A DNA stretch of 64,000 nucleotides from Strix aluco (Eukaryota > Chordata > Aves > Strigiformes > Strigidae), in the NCBI RefSeq assembly GCF_031877795.1, contig NC_133970.1, positions 48,490,828-48,554,827 on the forward strand, read 5' to 3'. The position numbers were made by a program, and so were the translations under genes. The notes beneath the pieces were generated by a model. The model saw only the letters and a program-made list of their open reading frames with translations, had not been told where the DNA came from and did no database searches. This document shows, piece after piece, positions 57,197 through 64,000 of the stretch; the first letter of the stretch is position 1, and each line of letters starts with the position of its first letter.

Positions 57197-58715
57197 TGTG
57201 GTAAGTTGACCTTGGCTGGATGCCAGGTGCCCACCAAGCCGCTCTATCACTCCCCTCCTTAGCTGGACAGGGGAGAGAAAATATAACAAAAGGCTCTGTC
57301 CTGGTTTCGGCTGGGATAGAGTTAACTTTTCTTAAGCTGGGAGGGGGCACAGCCAGAGCACAGACCTGGATTGTCCAATGAAGTATTTCATATCATGTGA
57401 TGTCATGCTCGGTATGTAAAGGAGGGGCAGCTGTGAAGGAGGCGGGTTTTCTCTCATTTCTGGGATTGTGACTGTGGGTGCCGACAGGGTGGGTGGTGAC
57501 TGGCACCACGTGGGCAGCAGGGAAAGGCATAGAGAGTAAAGTCTGCGGACGAGCCAAACCCAGCTGAGATGGGCTGGGTATCAGTTGGCAGGTGGTGAGC
57601 AATCACATTCTGCATTACCCATTTGTACTTTCTATTATTGTTATTATTTTATTTTATTACAATTACTAAACTGTTTTTTATCTCAACCTACGGGTCTCCC
57701 TTTATTCCTTCCCCATTCCCTGGGTGGGGGGGAGGATGAGCAACTGGCTGCATGGTGTTTGGCTGCCGGCTGAGTTCAAAACACAACAGGCTCATGGGTG
57801 AAGATAAGGACAGGGAGATCACTCACCAATTATGGTCACGGGCAAAACAGACTTAACTTGGGGAAATCAATTTAAATTATTACCAATCAAATCAGTAGGA
57901 TAATGAGAAATAAAGCAAATCTTAAAAAATTTTCCCCCCACCCCTCCATTTTTCTCAGGCTAAACTCCCAAGTTCTCTGTCTCCTGCCTCCAACCGGCAC
58001 AGGGGGACAGGGAATAGGAGTTGCAGTCAGTTCATCACACGTTGTCTCTGCTGCTCCGTCCTCCTCATGTTTTTCCCCTGCTCCAGTGTGGAGTCCCTAC
58101 CATGGGAGACAGTCCTCCACGAACTTCTCTGACGTGAGTCCTTCCCACAGGCTGCAGTTCTTCACCACCTGCTCCAGCGTGGGTCCCCCACGGGGTCACA
58201 AGTCCTGCCAGCAAATCTGCTTCAGTGTAGGCTTCTCTTTCCACAGGGTCACAGGTCCTGCCAGGAGCCTGCTCCAGCATGGGCTTCCCACAGGGTCACT
58301 GGCATGGGGTCCTCTATGGGCTGCAGGTGGAGATCTGCTCCACCATTAACCTTCCTGGGCTGCAGGGGCACAGCTGCCTCACCATGGGCTGCACCAGGGG
58401 CTGCAGGGGAATCTCTGCTCCTGTGCCTGGAGCACCTCCTCCCCCTCCTTCTTAACTGACCTTGGTGCCTGCAGAATTGTTTCTCTCACATATTCTCACT
58501 CCTTTCCTCTGGCTGCCATTGCACAGCTTTTTTTCCCCCTTTCTTAAATATGTTATCCCAGAGGTGCTACCACCGTCGCTGACTGGCTCAGCCTTGGCCA
58601 ACAGCGGGTCCATCTTGGAGCTGGCTGGCATTGGCTCTATCAGACATGGGGGAAACTTCTGGCATCTTCTCACAGAAGCCACCCTTGCAGCCCCCCGCTA
58701 CCAAAATCTTGCCAC
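57197..58715 (-). mobile_element. Long avian LTR, interrupted by another LTR
   Basis: The plus strand runs from TGTGGTAAGTTGACC to AATCTTGCCACA. Its composition, with repeated 'gctccagcatgggcttcc' and 'gggctgcaggggaatctctg' type segments, matches a common avian ERV LTR of about 1 kb. The element is split at 57292-57793 by another LTR. Removing that insert leaves about 1,020 bp. I found no convincing target duplication at its ends. Confidence 0.7.
57297..57788 (+). mobile_element. Nested ERVL-type solo LTR
   Basis: The element runs from TGTCCTGGTTTCGGCTGGGA to AAACACAACA and interrupts the LTR at 57197-58715. GGCTC on both sides (57292-57296 and 57789-57793) is a perfect 5-bp duplication, and the host LTR reads through once the insert is ignored. 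Its start is shared with the ERVL-type LTR family at 7367-7955. Confidence 0.9.
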
Positions 58716-59051
58716 ACAAACCGAACTGTTGTGAGAACTGGAAGCAATCTGCACCTGCACTCAGTGAAACAACAGGAGTTCGTCATGGTCTTCCATGGGA
58801 ACAGGGATGAACCTTATGGCCGCAGCCTGTCCATGCATTTTGTCTTCACTTGCTGTGTGAGCTGACACAGGCAGGATGCAGGAACAACCACAAAACCACG
58901 GATGACATGCAAAGAGTAGATTTATTCTTGTTACCTCATGACCCAAGGGGATCTCTGCAGCCGCACCTGGGCAGAGGCACGCAAGTGGGGACACAGGCAC
59001 CATGGAGCTCGGTCCTTGCTAGCCAGAAAGAGGAGAAGAAAGAAAAGATCT
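58716..59051. other. Unique sequence, no gene seen
   Basis: No gene or repeat is recognisable. It ends with ATCT, one side of the next LTR's target duplication. Confidence 0.5.
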
Positions 59052-59602
59052 TGTGAGAAACGCTCAGTTGCCAATTATCAACGGCTCAGACAGGATGCGG
59101 TGTGAAGCACTCACTCTTTATTACGTTCTTGCAAGACCAGGCGCCCCACCAGGTGGACGCGCCTACCAGCCATCATGCAATGGTTTATATCCCTTTCTCC
59201 CAACCGCCAGTTCCCTCCCCTGATTCCTCATTGGCTGAGTACTACAGGGTGTACAGACTTCCCAAACCGCCTACCGATACGCCCCTTCATGTCTGTGTTC
59301 ATACCTGGCATGTTCATGGAAATGAACCTTGGCTTTCTCCAGGGCGGAGAAGTTAATATGCATGAGCTCATCACGCAAGCCTACTAAGATGGAAAAGTTC
59401 GCCCCAAGTCTTTCGGTATCTGCATCCATCTAAAGCCAGTTCCAAGTACTGGGTCATCACAGTTGACAAAAAGACCACTTGCCTTCTAGCCCTAGGCCAG
59501 GGATTTCAATGGTTGTGAATTGCTCTCGTTGATTGCTTTGGTGAATCGCTCCTGCCCTTCCCATCAGGCTTATTATGCGAAAACAACATTCTTTCCCTTA
59601 CA
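59052..59602 (-). mobile_element. Solo LTR, family S, sense on minus strand
   Basis: A third 551-bp copy of the LTR at 4350-4900 and 5046-5596. ATCT on both sides (59048-59051 and 59603-59606) is a perfect 4-bp duplication. It differs from the other two copies at a scatter of positions. Confidence 0.93.
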
Positions 59603-60317
59603 ATCTCGAACCTGCTGCTTTGCCTGTATACATCAGGGATTTTCGAAGGCGTACTTTTCCACTGTGCTTTGATCTTTCCCACAGCAGGGCAGGAATCTCC
59701 AGCATGTTTGATAAGGTGCCTCTGAGTCTATCACAGGCCTGTGTTATCTAAGCGCAGACATTCTACCTGTCAAGCACACAGAGCTAAACAACAATTAGTA
59801 TGATATATGTTTCTCGACACCCCAGCTGCAAGTCACTTGATCCTCCTCGCCAATCTTCCATTATATTCCCACACTTGCCCAAACCCAGAGTAGTAAGACT
59901 AGTCCTGGCGCTGCCTACTGAATGCAAAGTCATTTTGAGGGACATAAAGACCTCAGATATTAAAGGATTAGGCCCTACAGCTGCAATAGGAGATGACCAA
60001 GTAGAGAAGTTTGCTTGGCTAAAAGACATGAGAGAGCAAAGACAACTCTACCAGCATAATGCCAGCGGTTGTGTAGTTTGAGTGAAAGTAGTGGCTCCCT
60101 GGCCACAATGACTGAGTAACTCTTCTCTCTGCAGCTGGACATGTGGCGGACGAGGCACCCATAGCACATCTTTTGAAGACAGTGGTGAAGCAGCCCCTGC
60201 TGCCCAGACAAGATTGCAACCCATGTGTCAGATCTGACTTACCTGTTGGGGACAGCCAATGGGAAAACGTCAGAGGAAGGATGTAAGGGCTGATCGCAGC
60301 ACATCACACAGCCACCC
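59603..60317. other. Unassigned sequence with a 93-residue ORF
   Basis: A plus-strand frame at 59800-60081 begins at an ATG and encodes a mixed-composition protein with acidic and basic stretches (for example DDQVEKFAWLKDMREQRQ). I do not recognise it. It could be an exon relic or a piece of an old element. The rest of the stretch shows nothing. Confidence 0.35.
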
Positions 60318-60887
60318 TGTTACCGAAAATCCGGAATAAAGAACTTATCAACACCAATTTGATGCAGATAAGCAGACACATCTTCATTGACGGCCGGGCA
60401 CGCAGGGGAGTATTCTCACCAACAACGCGCACACCAAGCACTAAAATCACTCATCTTATATAGAACTTTTTCATATACAATTTCCAAGGACACAGTTTCA
60501 TACACAAACACAATTCCCAAGGACACAGTTTCATACACAAACACAGTTTCCTTGGCAAGTACTTGTAAGCTGTTACGGTTGTTTCCCCAAGTTTCTATTA
60601 ATCCTAGACTTTGACAACTACTTGTATTCTCCTGGTCCTATATATATATATTATAAATCAACTTACAGATCAGTTTGTATTTGGTTACCCAGGTTCCAAA
60701 CGTTTCTACTAAATGATTATGACCAATCTCTTCGGCCTTGGTATGGGACTGTATAGGGGATTTTAAAGCAGCAATCGGTTGCTAATTCAAACCACAACAG
60801 ATAAAAATTTTACTAAATCTTTCTTATGATTTTATATTTCTATTAAATCAAACACAATTTCTTCTACTTATTGGTAAATCGATAACA
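60318..60887 (-). repeat. 3' LTR of ERV-4
   Basis: The plus strand runs from TGTTACCGAAAA to AAATCGATAACA. It contains a roughly 30-bp tandem repeat ('aggacacagtttcatacaca', near 60485-60550) and a TA-rich tract near 60640. At the place of the AATAAA of the solo copy, this LTR has AATGAA. Confidence 0.9.
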
Positions 60888-60899
60888 TTTCCCCCCTTT
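60888..60899 (-). other. ERV-4 polypurine tract
   Basis: On the minus strand AAAGGGGGGAAA lies directly against the LTR, the expected purine tract. Confidence 0.9.
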
Positions 60900-60937
60900 G
60901 AAAGTGTTGAAAATTATTTCAATACTTTCACATTTTA

Positions 60938-62770
60938 TTAATTTTCATTTTCAAAGTTAATATTTGTTTCTCCATATTTTGGTGGTGGACTGTATTCAGG
61001 TGGCATATGTGGTACTTCTCTCATAATCCTTCGGTGTGCTGCAAGTCTATTAATAAACTGTCTTTTAAGACAGGCATAAATTAACATGATCATCACAAAG
61101 ACAATTAACAGCAAAAACAAGGTCTTGATTAGGGATTTCAGCCAAGAGCTCAGGTTCCATCCTAATCCACTAAAAATCTTTCCCAACCAATCTTCGGACA
61201 TATCTTCTTGAATCGTTTCTGTTTCTTTTTCGATTTTGCCTAAGAGATCTAGATCATGTTCTACATCCTGAGTGACATTAGGAATATGAATGCAGCAATG
61301 ATCTGGGCTATCCTTGAGATATCTGCACACTCCATGCTCCTTTAGCAGAAGCATGTCCAATGCCATCCTATTCTGAAGTGTCATTCGGGAAGTTGCCTGT
61401 AATTGAATGTTTAATTCTTTAAATCCTTTCCTTGTGACGTTGGCCAATTTTTCTACTTGTCCTGTTAACTGATAGAGCCATTCTCTGTTTCTATATGAAG
61501 CTATTGGGTTCAAAAGGGACTCTAAGGCCCAGCCAATTTTCACTCCTGTTGATGGTTCATTCCATGTGTCATCATCTGTTTCAGACCTCTTGGTTCGTTT
61601 TAATCTTAAATCTTCTAAGGGTCCTTTGAATGGTGATTTCTTCCAAATTGGACACAATGTTGGCATGCCTAAAGTAACTTGTTTCACCTTACCATCTACT
61701 GGCAAGTGAGTTGTCCAGGTTCCATCACTTAATGCCCAAACCAAATGTCCTGGACTTTGAATGGTAGATTTCTTACAACTGAAAAAGTATCCTCTCCTGG
61801 GCGTGAATATGCTTGTCAAAGTGAGGTTATTATGAAAACCTCGACAGTAACAACCAAACTTCAGAGCAGCTGCTAAGGGAGGAATTCTTTGAATTATTGA
61901 GTCTGCATTGCTGCAATCATATACCTTTTCACACTTCCACCATGGTACTACATGTTCTTTTTCTATTTGTGTAGTACCTTTATCTACTACTGAAGGAAGA
62001 ATTGCAAGTACACCTTTAATCCAAGTTCCATCCCAAGTAAAACACCAGGGGGTTTTAGCCATGTACTGAAATTGAGAAAATATGGACATCGACCATACAG
62101 AATTCCACTGTGCCTGTGTTTGTGTACTTTGACCAGTTTTGTTACACTGCCATTCCATGATGTTTCTGCTCACATTGTTTTTAATCTGTTCATCGTATGA
62201 ACACCACCCTAACAACCCCTGTTCTGGACCTGCTTCTAGCCCTAAACCTAGATGAGTTGTTGGTGTAAACTGATGATTCAAGAGTTTTAGACAATCTGCC
62301 TCTCTGCGCACCGATTTCCATTGTTTTCTGATAACTTTCACCTGTTCATTCCATTGAGTCACTGGCCTTTGCTCACAATAAGTGGATTCGTTTTTATGTT
62401 CCAGGTTGGTCAAATTCATAGTTAAAATTCCCCAAGGAATAGATTCACCTACTGCTCTTGGTATTGGTAAACAAGCAGTAATCTGTGTAACATTCTGCAA
62501 ATTGGCAAATCCCTTAATCAATCCTAACATCAAATTTTCTTCAGACATTTCTTTGGGAATATTAATCAATTGTTCTGTGTCTTGTCTTTTGTTTCTCACC
62601 ACCAAATCAGTCCACACCAGCATCACCTGCTTAGTTAACACAAAGAGAATAATCACAAACTGATATAAATAAGTCTTTGGATCACGGCTAATAATCTTCC
62701 ATGAAGTGGGCGCCTTCTTCACCCGGGTATAGTGTATCCAAGCATCTGATTCTGCAATCTTGATAGCCAT
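60938..62770 (-). CDS. env: ERV-4 Env glycoprotein, intact 610-codon frame
   Basis: By residue of this frame: 1-25 is the end of integrase read in the same frame; 33-46 is hydrophobic and could be a signal peptide; the surface domain follows with many cysteines and N-glycosylation sites; a furin-like KRTKR is at 391-395; a heptad-rich region is followed by an LQNRMALDMLLLKEHG immunosuppressive-like segment near 465-480; C482 with C492-C493 forms a CX9CC arrangement where gammaretroviruses have CX6CC; a membrane anchor lies near 548-568; the tail has PPEY (590-593) and PPKY (596-599). There is no hydrophobic fusion peptide directly after the cleavage site. ATGs are at codons 1 and 50, and the real start depends on splicing. 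The frame has no stop. Confidence 0.85.
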   Translation of the reverse strand: MAIKIAESDAWIHYTRVKKAPTSWKIISRDPKTYLYQFVIILFVLTKQVMLVWTDLVVRNKRQDTEQLINIPKEMSEENLMLGLIKGFANLQNVTQITACLPIPRAVGESIPWGILTMNLTNLEHKNESTYCEQRPVTQWNEQVKVIRKQWKSVRREADCLKLLNHQFTPTTHLGLGLEAGPEQGLLGWCSYDEQIKNNVSRNIMEWQCNKTGQSTQTQAQWNSVWSMSIFSQFQYMAKTPWCFTWDGTWIKGVLAILPSVVDKGTTQIEKEHVVPWWKCEKVYDCSNADSIIQRIPPLAAALKFGCYCRGFHNNLTLTSIFTPRRGYFFSCKKSTIQSPGHLVWALSDGTWTTHLPVDGKVKQVTLGMPTLCPIWKKSPFKGPLEDLRLKRTKRSETDDDTWNEPSTGVKIGWALESLLNPIASYRNREWLYQLTGQVEKLANVTRKGFKELNIQLQATSRMTLQNRMALDMLLLKEHGVCRYLKDSPDHCCIHIPNVTQDVEHDLDLLGKIEKETETIQEDMSEDWLGKIFSGLGWNLSSWLKSLIKTLFLLLIVFVMIMLIYACLKRQFINRLAAHRRIMREVPHMPPEYSPPPKYGETNINFENEN

Positions 62771-64000
62771 AAAGGTGGTTAACAGTATCTGGAAAGGTCC
62801 CTTCCAGCGTTCTTACAGAGGTTCGGAAGTCCACGTCTTCACATAGACATAGTCTCCTGGTTGAAAGTCACGCACAGGGTTTTTAAGGGATAATGGTCTG
62901 TTCCACACTATTGTGCTCCGAATTGCAGTCAAAGTTTTTCCTAAGGAAAGTAAATAGTTATACACATCTTGTTTCCCTTTCACATGCATGTTTGGATTTG
63001 GTTCTGGGGATTCATAAGGTTTACCATACAATAATTCATAAGGACTGACTGAGGTTCCACTCTTTGGTTGTACTCTAATTCGTAACAATGCCAATGGAAG
63101 CGCTTGAGGCCATTTTAAATTAGTTTCTTGACAGATTTTGCTTATTTGTCTCTTTAAAGTTTGATTCATTCTTTCTACTTTTCCACTGGATTGTGGCCTC
63201 CATGAAGTATGTAAGTCCCAAGTGATACCCAAAATTTTGCTAATATTTTGGACTACTTCTGCAACAAAGTGTGGACCTCTGTCAGAGGAAATTCCAATAG
63301 GAACTCCAAATCTTGGAATTATTTCTCATAGCAACCACTTTACTACTTCTTTTGCTTGTGTGGTGCGGCAGGGAAAAGCTTCTGGCCATCCTGTAAAAGT
63401 ATCAACCCCCACCAGGATGTATCGATACCCATTTTGTCTAGCTAATTCTGAAAAATCTACTTGCCAATAATCTCCAGGTTCCGTACCAGATTTTAACCTA
63501 CCCATTTGAACTCTTTTCTTGATCACTGGATTATTTTTCAAACATACTTTGCATTTTGCAGTTATTAATTTAGTCATGTCCATCATCTTCACTGATATAA
63601 CTTGTTTTTGTAAAGATGTTACTAGAGCTTCTGCTCCCCAATGACATTCTTGATGTTTGGTTTGCATTATTTCTCTCATTAATAAAGGTGGAACTACTAC
63701 TTGTCCATGAGGAGTTATCCACCATCCAGCTAAATTTTTCTTGGCATTCAAAAATTGACCTAGTTTCTCATTTTCCACCGAGTATTTTGGCTTTTCTCTA
63801 GGAAGGGTGACTGTCTTGGAGGGAATTAATGCCATTTGGAATGCTCGTTCCTTTGCTATTTTCTTTGCCATTCGGTCAGCCAAATTATTTCCAACAATTT
63901 CTTTTGTGTTCCCAATTTGATGTGCTTTACAGTGCATGATTGCTACTTGATCTGGTTTTTGAACTGCTTGTAATAATTGTAAAATTTCATTTTGATGTTT
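62771..64000 (-). pseudogene. pol: ERV-4 pol: RNase H end and integrase, two stops
   Basis: The frame continues past the window. It begins with the RNase H end (GNNLADRMAKK), then the integrase zinc domain (HQECHWGAEALV, CKVCLKNN) and the catalytic core (QVDFSELA, SSDRGPHFV, SSGKVERMN). A TGA (63326-63328) interrupts the core between the first and second catalytic residues, and a TAA (62813-62815) interrupts the C-terminal domain. The same frame then runs without a stop into env. As assembled no full integrase can be made. Confidence 0.88.

Larger units (their letters stand above)
60318..64000 (-). mobile_element. 3' part of a retrovirus-like provirus (ERV-4)
   Basis: The minus strand carries the end of RNase H and the integrase (to the window edge), an intact env frame, a purine tract and a 3' LTR. 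The 5' part lies beyond 64000, so total size, primer site and target duplication cannot be read. The LTR belongs to the family of the solo LTR at 5741-6463. The integrase is gammaretrovirus-like. Confidence 0.9.

Noticed and set aside
1495-60887. Possible large inverted duplication: LTR families A, S and E occur on the left and again on the right with opposite orientation for A and E
   Set aside because: The families appear in the same order on both sides, whereas an inverted duplication would reverse the order. The unique DNA between them does not match, and target duplications point to independent insertions.

Overview
The window looks like gene-poor nuclear DNA from a bird, probably Neoaves. 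CR1 LINE fragments and several LTR families that I associate with avian genomes are scattered through AT-rich unique sequence. I found no convincing host protein-coding gene, tRNA, rRNA or CRISPR array. Almost everything recognisable is an endogenous retrovirus (ERV), a solo LTR or a CR1 LINE. The species and chromosome cannot be read from the sequence. The density of structured proviruses and the absence of genes would fit a W chromosome or another low-recombination region, but that is inference.

Layout. 1-15108: unique AT-rich DNA with old CR1 pieces and solo LTRs (1495-2146; a near-identical inverted pair at 4350-4900 and 5046-5596; 5741-6463; 7367-7955; 9254-9840). 15109-20814: an old, decayed betaretrovirus-like provirus on the minus strand, with a tRNA-Trp-like primer site, invaded by two other LTRs. 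20815-35781: unique DNA, a long 5'-truncated CR1 (28205-31690) split by a solo LTR (30032-30704), then more unique DNA. 36461-44071: a gammaretrovirus-like provirus on the minus strand, with a tRNA-His primer site and a 4-bp GTAT target duplication. Its gag is intact, its pol lacks reverse transcriptase but stays in frame, and its env has homopolymer frameshifts. 45311-52990: a young betaretrovirus-like provirus on the minus strand, with a tRNA-Lys3-type primer site and a 6-bp GCTTAC duplication. Its gag, pro (dUTPase plus protease) and pol frames are open and its env has collapsed. 53403-60317: more solo and nested LTRs. 60318-64000: the 3' part of a third provirus on the minus strand, with broken pol, a complete env reading frame and a 3' LTR. 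It runs off the window.

How the parts relate. The LTR family of the young betaretrovirus-like provirus also occurs as a solo LTR inside the old provirus, which dates the old one as earlier. The LTR of the provirus at the right edge also occurs as a solo LTR at 5741-6463. Target duplications of 4, 5 and 6 bp separate at least three integration classes.

Nothing here is a clearly new biological system. The most unusual items are an in-frame protease-RNase H-integrase gene without reverse transcriptase; an unrecognised ten-cysteine reading frame between pol and env of that provirus; an intact Env with tandem PPxY motifs downstream of a broken pol; and a recognisable GGGAAAC gag-pro frameshift site in the young provirus.
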